A stretch of 64,000 nucleotides of DNA from NCBI GenBank assembly GCA_023168345.1, contig AP025689.1, forward strand, positions 556,001 through 620,000, read 5' to 3'. Both the position numbers and the translations under genes were made by a program. Under the pieces are notes generated by a model. The model was given only the letters and a program-made list of their open reading frames with translations, was not told the origin of the DNA and ran no database searches. This DNA is from Lysinibacillus sp. PLM2 (GTDB taxonomy: Bacteria > Bacillota > Bacilli > Bacillales_A > Planococcaceae). This document shows, piece after piece, positions 42,795 to 51,611 of the stretch (position 1 is the stretch's first letter; every line of letters begins with the position of its first letter).

Positions 42795-44177
42795 TTAAAA
42801 AGTGGTTTTTGCTATTTCATGTAAATAATCTCCTAGAACGCGTAATCCTTTATCAAAGTTTTCTAAGTGAAAATGCTCATTTGGTGCGTGAAAGTTTTCG
42901 CTATTTAGACCAAATCCCATTAATACAACTGGTAATCTTAAAATTTGATCGAATGATGCAACAATTGGAATGGAACCTCCCCCTCGGATAAACGCGGTAG
43001 GAACCTGATAAATTTTTTCATAAGAACGACCTGCTGCCTGAATGACGGGATGATCAAAAGGGGTTAAGAATGGAGCGCCTTTGTCAAACTCATCTATTGT
43101 AATATCCACTCCGGTTGGTTTATGCTTTTCGATATGTTGACGAAGTAAGCTAACAATCTCATCTGGATCTTGATTTGGAACTAGACGACAAGTAATTTTT
43201 GCTCCTGCTTCAGCTGGGAGTACAGTTTTTATGCCTTCCCCAGAAAATCCTCCGAATACACCGTTTACTTCTAAAGTAGGGCGTGCCCACGTTTGTTCTA
43301 AGTATGAGAACCCACTTTCTCCGAATAATTCTTTGACGCCAATTTCTTCTTTTAATGCTCCCTCATCAAAATTCAATTCTTGGTATGCTTGACGTTCCTC
43401 TTCTGTAAGTGGGAGAACGTTATTATAAAATCCTTCCACTAGAATTTTCCCGTGTTGATCACGGAAAGAAGCAAGAATTTCTGCTAATGCATGAATGGCA
43501 TTTTGGACACCACCACCATATAAACCAGAATGAAGATCACTTTTTGCACCGCGGACATTAATTTGAACACCAGTTAATCCACGAAGTCCATAGCATACTG
43601 CTGGTTTACCAGGTGCATAAAGTCCAGTATCTGAAATTAATATAATGTCAGCCGCTAGTTTTTCTTTGTTCGCTTCCACATAGGTTGGAAGGTTGGGGCT
43701 TCCGATTTCCTCTTCACCCTCATATATAAATTTAACGTTGACTGGTAGTGTACCTTCTGTTGCAAAGAGGGCTTCTATCATTTTTAAGTGCATGAATACT
43801 TGGCCTTTATCGTCAGATGCCCCTCGAGCATAAAGTTTATTACCGCGAATTTCTGGCTGGAAAGGTTCAGAATCCCATAAGTTTAATGGATCAACAGGTT
43901 GGACATCATAATGGCCATAGAATAGAATGGTTGGTTTGCCTTCAGCGTGTAACCACTCACCATAAACAACAGGATGTCCCTTTGTTTCATCAATAGAGAC
44001 ATTCTCAATGTTCAGCTTTTTTAGTGCATTCGCTAACCAATTAGCAGCACGTACCATATCAGATTTATGCTCAGAAAGTGAACTGATACTAGGAATACTT
44101 AAAAATTCAAAAAGCTCCTCTAAATGCTGTGATCGATGTTGTGAAAAATACGTATCAAGTAATTGCAAGTGACTCAT
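42795..44177 (-). CDS. M20-family dipeptidase
   Basis: The 460-residue metallopeptidase carries the metal-site motifs of the M20 carnosinase/DapE group: FYGHYDVQP (His and Asp), GASDDKGQ (bridging Asp), YEGEEEIGS (catalytic Glu pair), LISDTG, and a late FHAPNEHFHLENF. A dimerisation domain occupies about residues 205-370. It would split dipeptides in the cytoplasm using zinc or manganese. ATG 44177 follows GAGGGATCC; the ATG four codons upstream lacks a ribosome site. Confidence 0.92.
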   Translation of the reverse strand: MSHLQLLDTYFSQHRSQHLEELFEFLSIPSISSLSEHKSDMVRAANWLANALKKLNIENVSIDETKGHPVVYGEWLHAEGKPTILFYGHYDVQPVDPLNLWDSEPFQPEIRGNKLYARGASDDKGQVFMHLKMIEALFATEGTLPVNVKFIYEGEEEIGSPNLPTYVEANKEKLAADIILISDTGLYAPGKPAVCYGLRGLTGVQINVRGAKSDLHSGLYGGGVQNAIHALAEILASFRDQHGKILVEGFYNNVLPLTEEERQAYQELNFDEGALKEEIGVKELFGESGFSYLEQTWARPTLEVNGVFGGFSGEGIKTVLPAEAGAKITCRLVPNQDPDEIVSLLRQHIEKHKPTGVDITIDEFDKGAPFLTPFDHPVIQAAGRSYEKIYQVPTAFIRGGGSIPIVASFDQILRLPVVLMGFGLNSENFHAPNEHFHLENFDKGLRVLGDYLHEIAKTTF

Positions 44178-44438
44178 AGGATCCCTCATTTCAAAATTTC
44201 AATTAGTAAAAACAGTATACCAAAACAGCATTTATTACACAGTTTAAAAGACCTTAAATATTTAAACTAAAGGGTTTGACTGAGTTTGTAACACTGAGAT
44301 TACAACTTATACAATGCAACCTTACACCAATGTAATGAAATTGAAAGTAAATCCGATAGAGTGTAATACAAAATTTTGGGAAAATGAAAACTGTAGAACG
44401 GTATATAATCAATGCCAAAGTTTACGGAGGATTAAAAA

Positions 44439-44987
44439 ATGACTAATAAATTAGCTGAAATATATGAAGAATATAATAGATATATCTATCATTTATGTTT
44501 AAAACTAACTCGAAGCCCACAAGAAGCAGAAGATTTAATGCAAGAGGTGTGGGTAAAGGTTGTTCGAAATGAAGAACAGGTTTCACAAGTTGAGCATGTT
44601 AAAGCATGGCTTACAACAATTACGATGAATACTTTCCGTGACCGCTATCGTAAAAATGTTCGTCGTAGTAAGTATGTATTACATCAACCTGAAACATTAG
44701 ACGTTCCGATATTAGATTTGGTTCCTAATAATGAAATTTCTACTGAGGAACAAATAGAAAAAGTAGCAGTAACAAAAATTGTTCAAGAAAAAATGATGCA
44801 GCTTGATGCTATTTATCAAAAGACTCTATGGTATTTCTATGTGGATCAATATTCATTAGCTGAGATATCTACACTAATGAAAGTATCGATTGGTACTGTG
44901 AAATCACGTTTATTCCGTGCAAAAGCAAGGCTAAAAGAAATTTTATTGTCTGATGATGCAGTGGTGGATGTTGTATTAACTGCGTAA
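44439..44987 (+). CDS. ECF-type RNA polymerase sigma factor
   Basis: The 182-residue protein has region 2 (about 10-75; EDLMQEVWVKVVRN, TITMNTFRDRYRK) and region 4 (about 115-168; YQKTLWYFYVDQYSLAEIS and GTVKSRLFRAKARLKE), joined by a variable linker. No anti-sigma gene follows, unlike most ECF loci, so control may be transcriptional or by an unlinked anti-sigma factor. ACGGAGG precedes the ATG. Target promoters are unknown. Confidence 0.92.
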   Translation: MTNKLAEIYEEYNRYIYHLCLKLTRSPQEAEDLMQEVWVKVVRNEEQVSQVEHVKAWLTTITMNTFRDRYRKNVRRSKYVLHQPETLDVPILDLVPNNEISTEEQIEKVAVTKIVQEKMMQLDAIYQKTLWYFYVDQYSLAEISTLMKVSIGTVKSRLFRAKARLKEILLSDDAVVDVVLTA

Positions 44988-45021
44988 AGACTTGGTAGCC
45001 CTCTTTAACATTTATATAAAT

Positions 45022-45067
45022 GACGAAAGGATAACTCTAATCTAGGGTTTATTCTTTCGTTTTTTTA
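45022..45067 (+). terminator. Intrinsic terminator after the ECF sigma gene
   Basis: ACGAAAGGATAA pairs with TTATTCTTTCGT, followed by six T. Confidence 0.85.
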
Positions 45068-45180
45068 TTTGTCTGAATAAGGGGGAGTGGTTTTAAATAT
45101 TCTCTTTAAATAAGTGGGGGGAAGTAAAAAACAGAAATTTACTTCCTATTTAAAGTTGTAATTATTTCCTATGACCATTT

Positions 45181-45305
45181 GTTGCTTGGAACGTAGGCGA
45201 CGAGTGCTTCAGACGCTACGCTTTCGATGCAAGGCAAAGCCTTCCAGCAGTTCGAAGAGGCTCGAAGCTCTTCCTGGATGCGCGTCCGTCGAAGTGGAAA
45301 GCAAC
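45181..45305. repeat. GC-rich palindromic intergenic repeat, second copy (divergent)
   Basis: The ends GTTGC and GCAAC are inverted, with GGAACGTAGGCGACGAG on the left and CGCGTCCGTCGAAGTGGAAA on the right, and many short internal palindromes. The structure and GC-rich composition resemble the element at 11757-11868, though primary sequence has diverged. It lies between the ECF sigma and MarR genes. Confidence 0.65.
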
Positions 45306-45385
45306 ATATTGATATTGCTAAAAGCAAAAATCTGCTAATCAGTTTGTACCTGAATAGCAGATTTCTCACTTTTGTCCCAGCCTGT

Positions 45386-45814
45386 TTATTTACCGTTAAG
45401 TAGACGCTCAAATATTGTATGTAATGTTTTAATTTCATCATTTGAAAGCATACCAAACATGGATTCGACCAGTTTTGTTATTTGGTCTCTAGATTCTTTT
45501 AGAATTCTCTCGCCTTCAGGGGTAATGGCAATTTGGGAAGCACGTCGATCTGCATTGCTTTGAGTTTTTTCGATAAACCCTGCATTAATCAGTTTATTTG
45601 TTAACACTGTTACGCCACCAGTTGTAACTTTTAGGCGTTCAGCAATTGCAGAAGGACGTTTTGGACCTTCCTTAGCCAATAAATCTAATAATAATATATG
45701 AGATTTTGAAAATCCTAATTGATTTTTTTGATTCCATTCATTTGCCCATTTTCGCTCTAATGAAGAGACAACTTCAAATAGTGATGAAAGGTGTTGGTTT
45801 CTTTGGTTATCCAT
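45386..45814 (-). CDS. MarR-family regulator
   Basis: The 142-residue protein starts at ATG 45814 after GGAGG. Its winged helix covers about residues 40-105 (GPKRPSAIAERLKVTTGGVTVLTNKLINAGFIEK and DRRASQIAITPEG, the wing). There are no cysteines, so it is not a thiol sensor of OhrR/YodB type. It lies 82 bp downstream of an Spx-like gene on the same strand, likely one operon, and twin palindromes before that gene are candidate operators. Autoregulation is inferred. Confidence 0.88.
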   Translation of the reverse strand: MDNQRNQHLSSLFEVVSSLERKWANEWNQKNQLGFSKSHILLLDLLAKEGPKRPSAIAERLKVTTGGVTVLTNKLINAGFIEKTQSNADRRASQIAITPEGERILKESRDQITKLVESMFGMLSNDEIKTLHTIFERLLNGK

Positions 45815-45895
45815 AATGCGAAAGCCTCCATCTATGATTAGCTTTGTGAAAAAGGTACCCAAAGTAAGTCTCATTCACTAGACTAAACACATTAA

Positions 45896-46300
45896 TTATA
45901 TCTGACTAGCAAGCCTTTGCATCGCATTTAATTCATACGCACGAACCTTACGCGGAATAAAACGACGAATATCCATTTCATTATAGCCCACTTGAATTCG
46001 TTTTTCATCTAGTAAGATTGGACTGCGTAGCATACGTGGATGTTTTTGGATTAAATTGTATAATTCTTGAATTGATAACTGTTCGATATCGACATTAAGA
46101 TTTTTGAAGTCATTTGAGTTTGTTGCAATAATTTCATCTGTTCCATCCTCAGTCATTCGTAAAATGTTTTTAAATTCCATTAGTGATAGAGGCTGAGAAG
46201 TGATTCGTTTTTCAACAAAATCGATATGATTTTCTTTTAACCATTTGATTGCTTTTCGTGATGAGGAACAGCTAGATTGTGTGTAAATAGTAACTGCCAT
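45896..46300 (-). CDS. Spx/ArsC-family regulator lacking the second redox cysteine (CSSS)
   Basis: The 134-residue protein matches Spx along its length: YTQSSCSSSRKA, then RITSQPLSLMEFKNILRMTEDGTDEII, the PRMLRSPILLDEKRIQVGYNEMDIRRFIPRKVR block. The DGTDEI loop that binds the RNA polymerase alpha subunit is kept. The redox switch CXXC of Spx is CSSS here (Cys11, Ser14), so it cannot form the internal disulfide. It may act constitutively, or through its single Cys. GAGGAG precedes the ATG. Its promoter overlaps a perfect palindrome. Confidence 0.9.
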   Translation of the reverse strand: MAVTIYTQSSCSSSRKAIKWLKENHIDFVEKRITSQPLSLMEFKNILRMTEDGTDEIIATNSNDFKNLNVDIEQLSIQELYNLIQKHPRMLRSPILLDEKRIQVGYNEMDIRRFIPRKVRAYELNAMQRLASQI

Positions 46301-46331
46301 AATAACTCCTCGCTTTCATAATTTATAAAAG

Positions 46332-46391
46332 CTTACTAGTAAGATAAATTCGTTATATAGATATCTTACTAGTAAGATAAATATAAGTCAA
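46332..46391 (-). promoter_or_regulatory. Promoter of the spx-like/marR operon with twin palindromic operators
   Basis: CTTACTAGTAAG occurs at 46332-46343 and, within the perfect 18-bp palindrome TATCTTACTAGTAAGATA, at 46362-46379; the centres are 33 bp apart, three helical turns. On the minus strand TTGACT (46391-46386) and TAAGAT (46368-46363) form a promoter with 17-bp spacing, the -10 lying inside the upstream palindrome. Repression by the downstream MarR protein is the simplest reading. Confidence 0.8.
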
Positions 46392-46399
46392 TAATTTTC

Positions 46400-46664
46400 A
46401 CAATTTATACATGATAAGCTTTCTATTATTTATATAGACATTTCTTTATTAATATATACGTGCATTATGTGAAAAAGTTTCAAATTTTATTAATAAGTTT
46501 TAGTTAATTATGGCTAATAATAGAAAAAGACTTTTGGAATCTTTTTTTACTAGAAATTATAATTTTCGTAGTTTGTAAGATTTCGATGAAATCCCGAATC
46601 ATAATCCGATAACAAAATATTCCACAGGACATCCAGAAGTATTATATCCGTACAGAATTCAAAA
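46400..46664. other. AT-rich spacer upstream of the Spx promoter
   Basis: No gene is seen here. The region lies between the Spx promoter and the terminator at 46666. Confidence 0.6.
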
Positions 46665-46665
46665 A

Positions 46666-46701
46666 ACCGCGGTCAACTCTTCATTGATCCGCGGTTTTTT
46701 C
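46666..46701. terminator. Intrinsic terminator of the ABC-F gene, probably bidirectional
   Basis: AAACCGCGG pairs with CCGCGGTTT, with A and T tracts on both sides. Confidence 0.88.
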
Positions 46702-46703
46702 TA

Positions 46704-48272
46704 TTATAAATCTGTTTTCCCAGTAGTAAACCAATCCTGTACATTCCAAACCTTTGTTGCTAATCCTTCATAAAACTCAGGTTCATGGGAAACGAGCACA
46801 ATTGTTCCTTTATATTCTTGCATTGCTCGTTTTAATTCGCTTTTTGCGTCTACATCTAAATGGTTTGTCGGTTCGTCAAATACAAGCCAGTTTGACTCTT
46901 CCATCATAAGCTTACATAAACGGACTTTTGCTTGCTCGCCCCCAGATAATGAATTTAATGGACGAGAGATATGTTCATTTTTCAACCCAGCACGAGCAAG
47001 GGCAGCACGAACTTGATGTTGGTCCATACTTGGAAATGCGTTCCACACATCATCTATCGGTGTAATATGTCCAGCTTTTACTTCCTGTTCAAAGTAAGAG
47101 GGGATTAAAAAATCGCCACGTCGTACTTCTCCACCCAAAGCATCAATTTTTCCAAGCATCGTTTTCAGTAAAGTCGATTTCCCAACACCGTTCATCCCGA
47201 TCAACGCAATCTTTTCTCCGCGTTCAATTGAGAAAGATAATGGTGGTAATAACGGCTTTACTTTATCGTAACCAATTAATAATTCTTTTGCTTCTACGAC
47301 AAAACGGCTTGATGCACGAGATTCTTTAAAGCTAAATTCAGGTTTCACAGCTGTTTCAGGGCGTTCGATACGTTCGATACGTTCTAACTGCTTTTGGCGC
47401 GACTTAGCGCGACCTGTTGTAGAGTAGCGAGCTTTATTTTTCGCAATAAACTCTTCTTGCTTTTTAATAAACTCCTGTTGCTTCTCATATGCATCGATGT
47501 GCTGGCGTTTATTTATTTCTGCTAGTTCTAAAAACTTCTCATAAGTTGCTGTGTAACGAGTCATTTTCGCGAATTCTAGATGGAAAATAACATCTACAAC
47601 ACCATTCATAAATTCGGTATCATGCGAGATTAGTAAAAATGCATGAGGATAATTTTTCAAATAGTTAGATAGCCAAGTAATGTGTTCTTCATCTAAATAG
47701 TTTGTGGGCTCATCAAGTAGCAAAACTTTTGGCTTTTCCAGTAAAAGCTTAGCAAGTAATACTTTTGTTCGTTGGCCACCAGATAGGGCAGCGACATCAC
47801 GTTCTAGACCGATTGCATCTAAACCAAGTCCACGAGCAACCTCTTCAATTTTAATGTCTAATGAATAAAAATCTCCTGCATCTAAAGCATCTTGGATGTC
47901 AGCCATTTGCTCTAATAATTCTTCTAGTTCTTCAGGAGTGGCCTCTGCCATTTTTTCGGTGATTTCGTTTAATTCTTCTTCCTTTTTGTAGAGGGGAAGG
48001 AAAGCATCGCGTAACACATCACGCATCGAGCGACCTGCTGATAGAACGGTATGCTGATCTAAATAACCATAGTGAGTACCAGGTAACCATTCAACACGTC
48101 CAGTATCGTGAATAATTTGACCTGTGATAATACCCATTAAAGTTGATTTTCCAACGCCGTTTGCACCAACAAGCCCGATATGATCGCCTTCTACAAGACG
48201 AAACGAAACATCCTTAAACAGGGTACGGTCCCCAAAAGAATGGCCTAAGTTTTCAACCGTTAATATTGCCAT
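46704..48272 (-). CDS. ABC-F family translation factor-like ATPase (YkpA/YbiT type)
   Basis: The 522-residue protein has two ATPase domains: GANGVGKST and ALSGGQRTK, then GMNGVGKST and SLSGGEQAK, with Walker B VLLLDEPTNYLDEEH and LVFDEPTNHLDVD. The long first-domain insertion (arm) and the linker KARYSTTGRAKSRQKQLERI are typical of housekeeping ABC-F proteins such as YkpA/YbiT, and there is no resistance-type leader. These act on the ribosome E site. ATG 48272 follows TGGAGGAA. Confidence 0.87.
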   Translation of the reverse strand: MAILTVENLGHSFGDRTLFKDVSFRLVEGDHIGLVGANGVGKSTLMGIITGQIIHDTGRVEWLPGTHYGYLDQHTVLSAGRSMRDVLRDAFLPLYKKEEELNEITEKMAEATPEELEELLEQMADIQDALDAGDFYSLDIKIEEVARGLGLDAIGLERDVAALSGGQRTKVLLAKLLLEKPKVLLLDEPTNYLDEEHITWLSNYLKNYPHAFLLISHDTEFMNGVVDVIFHLEFAKMTRYTATYEKFLELAEINKRQHIDAYEKQQEFIKKQEEFIAKNKARYSTTGRAKSRQKQLERIERIERPETAVKPEFSFKESRASSRFVVEAKELLIGYDKVKPLLPPLSFSIERGEKIALIGMNGVGKSTLLKTMLGKIDALGGEVRRGDFLIPSYFEQEVKAGHITPIDDVWNAFPSMDQHQVRAALARAGLKNEHISRPLNSLSGGEQAKVRLCKLMMEESNWLVFDEPTNHLDVDAKSELKRAMQEYKGTIVLVSHEPEFYEGLATKVWNVQDWFTTGKTDL

Positions 48273-48334
48273 AAATATATGTTCCTCCAAAAATAAAATT
48301 TAATATATTAGAAATTCGCTAACATAAAAACTCA

Positions 48335-48367
48335 CAAAAAAACTCGCGGGTATTACAACGCCGCGAG
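48335..48367 (-). terminator. Terminator overlapping the 3' end of the SE1832-like gene
   Basis: On the minus strand CTCGCGG pairs with CCGCGAG and a run of seven T follows. The left arm overlaps the last codons (CTCGCGGCG) of the gene ending at 48353. Confidence 0.85.
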
Positions 48368-48532
48368 CTGTTTATTCAGTTCAGCAAGTTGTTTTTCCAT
48401 TTTTTCAAGGCGTTCAGTTGCTTGTGCAACAGAACCAGCATGACCCGTTTGTTCAAGCTTTTCCATATCGCCCTGTAAATTAATATAATCCATTTTTAAT
48501 TCTGCAATTTGTTGTTCAAGCTCTTTTTTCAT
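48353..48532 (-). CDS. SE1832-family small coiled-coil protein
   Basis: The 59-residue protein starts MKKELEQQIAELKMDYINLQ, then GDMEKLEQTGHAG, and ends ERLEKMEKQLAELNKQLAAL. Two heptad-rich helices joined by a Gly-containing turn match the SE1832 family of Bacilli, whose function is unknown. GGGGCAATC precedes the ATG. It lies 80 bp downstream of the ABC-F gene with no obvious intervening terminator on that strand. Confidence 0.78.
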   Translation of the reverse strand: MKKELEQQIAELKMDYINLQGDMEKLEQTGHAGSVAQATERLEKMEKQLAELNKQLAAL

Positions 48533-48675
48533 GTTGATTGCCCCTTTAATAGTATATTCACGAGTGACTGTTCATTCACATTGTATCATAGGATGTGTGT
48601 GAAATTCATTAAATTATCGTAAGTACGATGGTGGTAAATGGAAGGAGAGGGGGCTTGAAGATGAGGCGGGATCAT

Positions 48676-48713
48676 AAAACAAAAGGCTCTACATACATAG
48701 TACGCAAGAGCCT
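48676..48713 (-). terminator. Terminator of the CheY/CheX-like pair
   Basis: On the minus strand AGGCTCT pairs with AGAGCCT, followed by TTTTGTTTT. Confidence 0.8.
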
Positions 48714-48733
48714 ACAAACCAATTTTTTAATTG

Positions 48734-49600
48734 TTAAGCAAGGATTAATTGGAACGTACCTTTTGACATGTTTACATTTACTACTAAAGGAGTCTTAGAA
48801 ATCGGTGTATATTCAAGAACTTGTTGAGGATTCATTTTTAGGTCAGTACCCCAGTTAGACATGTTTACTAGGTAAATACCATTATGTAAATTTAAGAATT
48901 CACTAACAGAGTCTTTTGCAAGAGCATCTACTTCAAATAATTGCTCTTCAGCGTAAACCGAAGCCAAGTAAAGTAGAGCTTCTTCGTTCATACTCATGCC
49001 AGTTTTTAATGGTGCTTTACCTGTGATTTCCTGATAGATATACCAATTGCTATCTACTATATCATTCACACTAGCAAGCTCTAAATAGACCTGGTCATCG
49101 ATAAAACGAATGATGTTCTTTGTAAATAAAGATAGATAGCTGTTATATTTTCCATGAAATTCTGGACTTTTTGATAGTATATTTTCTATTAAAGCTTCAA
49201 CGTTACCATTTCGAATCTGTTCAAATTGGTCATCTGATAAACTATTTTCACTTTTAAAATCATTCAAAGCAGAACCGAACTCGTCAATTGTCATATACCC
49301 ACGATCAACAAGCGCTTGGGCTAAGTATAAGTGACTTTGTTTTTGAAGAGAGATAAGCGCCTCCACTTGTTCTTCTGTTAAGTAGCCTAATTCAACGGCG
49401 ATTTCACCAAAACGCTTGTCCATTTGTTTTTGTTTTTCATGTACTTCTTCTACCTGTGTAGTTGTCATAAATCCTTCATCAACAGCAACCACACCAAATT
49501 TAACATGAACAGATTTTTGGAATTCTAATGCATCTGCTAATTGTTCACGTGTAATGAGTCCCCGATTTAATAAGTAATGACCGAAGTATTGGCTAAACAT
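48734..49600 (-). CDS. GspE-N/MshEN-like repeats fused to a CheX-like phosphatase domain
   Basis: The 288-residue protein has an N-terminal part (1-115) with four GspE N-terminal-type repeats, LLNRGLITREQLADALEFQ, VDEGFMTTTQVEEV, GEIAVELGYLTEEQVEALISLQ and VDRGYMTIDEFGSAL. Some MshEN domains of this type bind cyclic di-GMP. The C-terminal part (about 150-288) resembles CheX/CheC phosphatases, with the E-xx-N dephosphorylation motif at Glu234-Asn237 (SEFLNLHNG). CheX enzymes dephosphorylate CheY-P. It directly follows a CheY gene, overlapping by one base, so it probably acts on that protein. Confidence 0.75.
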   Translation of the reverse strand: MFSQYFGHYLLNRGLITREQLADALEFQKSVHVKFGVVAVDEGFMTTTQVEEVHEKQKQMDKRFGEIAVELGYLTEEQVEALISLQKQSHLYLAQALVDRGYMTIDEFGSALNDFKSENSLSDDQFEQIRNGNVEALIENILSKSPEFHGKYNSYLSLFTKNIIRFIDDQVYLELASVNDIVDSNWYIYQEITGKAPLKTGMSMNEEALLYLASVYAEEQLFEVDALAKDSVSEFLNLHNGIYLVNMSNWGTDLKMNPQQVLEYTPISKTPLVVNVNMSKGTFQLILA

Positions 49601-49977
49601 TAGTTTTCCTCCTTCATTACTTTTTCAATTAGTTGAGCAATTGTTTCAAGGGAGATTGGTTTTTGAATGAAGTCATAAGCCCCGTTAGCTAAGGCTTCTT
49701 TTAAATGATCGCTTGTCCCAACAGAAGAAGCCATGACGACTTTTACTTCTGTATTATTTGCTTTAATCTCCTTTAACGCCTCAATACCATCTTTATCTGG
49801 CATGACAATGTCTAAAAAAATTAAATCAGGATGATGTTTTTTTGCTTGTTCTACAGCTTGTACGCCATTTTCTGCTTCATAAATTGTTTCACATTTACAT
49901 TTTTCTAGAGCGGATCTTAATTTTTTACGGATTAGCATTGAATCGTCACATATTAGTACTGATAAATTGTTCCCCAT
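49600..49977 (-). CDS. CheY-like single-domain response regulator
   Basis: The 125-residue receiver domain has the acidic pocket DD at residues 10-11, phospho-acceptor Asp57 in IFLDIVMPDKDG, Thr/Ser switch in MASSVG and Lys near 107 in FIQKPI. There is no output domain. It shares an operon with a CheX-like phosphatase that starts at its stop codon. No histidine kinase or motility gene is near. GAGGAGTTGG precedes the ATG. Confidence 0.92.
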   Translation of the reverse strand: MGNNLSVLICDDSMLIRKKLRSALEKCKCETIYEAENGVQAVEQAKKHHPDLIFLDIVMPDKDGIEALKEIKANNTEVKVVMASSVGTSDHLKEALANGAYDFIQKPISLETIAQLIEKVMKEEN

Positions 49978-50069
49978 AATTCACCAACTCCTCTTTTAGT
50001 TAAAAAATGTCTACAATTACAATAGTACTATAAAGTGTTCTTGTTTTGAATATTATTACAAAATATAGA

Positions 50070-50106
50070 AAACAGCCGAATCCTTTGAAAGGCTAAGGCT
50101 GTCTGG
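50070..50106. terminator. Hairpin downstream of the PseG/SpsG-like gene region
   Basis: ACAGCC pairs with GGCTGT, with TTTTC on the minus strand. It lies between the 50216 gene end and the CheY start. It probably terminates the minus-strand glycan gene. Confidence 0.6.
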
Positions 50107-50215
50107 GGTTAACGAAAATTTTACAATTTAATAATGATAAATTTACTAATCCATATGCAGGCTTAAAGAGGGATATTTGTCCTATTTAATTCGAAATTAA
50201 AATCAAAAAAATTAA

Positions 50216-51265
50216 TTATAACGATACAATATTATGACGCTCGTAAGCAAAATCTAATAGGAGGCATTTTAAAACTTCGTTATTATCTAAAATTTCAAGC
50301 TCTAATTGTTTACGCACGGCTCTTTCACGTCTTTGCTCATGAAGTAGGAGCTCCATGACTGCATTTTGAATATTTGATTGTTTCATTTTACGTCCTAATC
50401 CTAAATGAATAAATCCATGATGCTCACGAGGGAATGAATTATTTATCTCACGCTCATTTTGCGCTGCTGTAATACATGGAACGCCAACAGCAGCAACCTT
50501 ATAAGGGGTGTAATTCGCATTACAAATAACGATATCAGCTTCTGTTAAAAGCTGTTCAAGTGCTCTTACGTGTTTAAAAATCTTTGTATTACGACGACTT
50601 AAAACCATCATTTGCAAATCTTCAACGGAATGCTTGTATTCACTGTCAATGGCAACAGTTATTTTTAAAGGAATGTGCAGTTGTGTTAAATGTCTTAAAG
50701 TTCGATAGGTTAAATTATTTTCATCTCCGTCTTCATAAGCGACCACGATATGCGGAGGGCTTGCCAGTTCATTAGAAGCACGGGATTCTGCAATTGCACA
50801 AATTGCATCTGTAACGGCAAAAGCGTAAGGACCAGCTAAGCAATTTTGAGCAATGTTTTCCTTTGTTTCTTCAAATAAAGCAATTATATTACAATCTGCA
50901 AATTGTGAGCCTTCCCCAAAGTCATCAAAGTGAACAAGGGTTTTGCAATGAGGTCTTAATTGCTCTACTTGTTCGATGATAGTATCTTTACCATCTTGAA
51001 CAATTAAATCAGGCTGTAAATTGCGAATTTGTTTGATTAATTCATGCTGATGATCAAATAAAATTGGTGATATTTGTTCATTTGTTAATATTTCAATTGC
51101 TTCCTTTGAAGTTGATTTTATAAAAACCCATACAGTTTCTTCTTTTTCTAATAGTCTTGCAAGTGTCGCAACACGTTCAAATGGATAGAGTCCCTTCGTA
51201 GGGCAGTGTTCCACGATAAATGCGATCTTCTTTTTTTGTTCTGCTTTCACTAATTCATTGTTCAA
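50216..51265 (-). CDS. PseG/SpsG-like glycosyl hydrolase/transferase fold protein
   Basis: The 349-residue protein reads as a GT-B fold without membrane segments. The N-terminal half has FIVEHCPTKGLYPFERVATLARLL, and a DGKDT region; the C-terminal half has EDGDENNLTYRTLRHL, ALEQLLTEADIVICNANYTPYKVAAVGVPCITAAQN, matching the nucleotide-sugar site of PseG/SpsG. SpsG belongs to spore-coat polysaccharide loci; PseG hydrolyses UDP-sugars in pseudaminate synthesis. Which applies here is uncertain. It stands alone. Confidence 0.65.
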   Translation of the reverse strand: MNNELVKAEQKKKIAFIVEHCPTKGLYPFERVATLARLLEKEETVWVFIKSTSKEAIEILTNEQISPILFDHQHELIKQIRNLQPDLIVQDGKDTIIEQVEQLRPHCKTLVHFDDFGEGSQFADCNIIALFEETKENIAQNCLAGPYAFAVTDAICAIAESRASNELASPPHIVVAYEDGDENNLTYRTLRHLTQLHIPLKITVAIDSEYKHSVEDLQMMVLSRRNTKIFKHVRALEQLLTEADIVICNANYTPYKVAAVGVPCITAAQNEREINNSFPREHHGFIHLGLGRKMKQSNIQNAVMELLLHEQRRERAVRKQLELEILDNNEVLKCLLLDFAYERHNIVSL

Positions 51266-51611
51266 GAGTATCCCATCCTTTCCAATCCATACTAAGTTAT
51301 GGCAATAACTACAAAAGTATGTGTAAAAAATAGCAATATATTAAATAAGCATTAGATTTAGAAAATGTATGCGGAGAATATCAAGAAAATGAAAGAATTT
51401 ATAATTGAATTTATAAAACGAGCATTTAGTTGGGCAATAAAATTAGGATAATGTGGAAATTGATGTCCATTATTAGAAATATATTCTTATTTCCTATAGA
51501 ATGAAAGAATCTGTCTCGCAAATACTACATGTAGCTAATTAGTAAATAAGTCAAATGTAGAAACAAAACAGAAATTTTAATGAAGTATATACATAGAAAG
51601 GGGATGTAAAG
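51266..51611. other. Intergenic region with a possible small amphipathic peptide
   Basis: No clear gene is present in 346 bp between divergent genes. A 28-codon frame at 51365-51451 could encode an amphipathic peptide (see findings). Confidence 0.5.
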
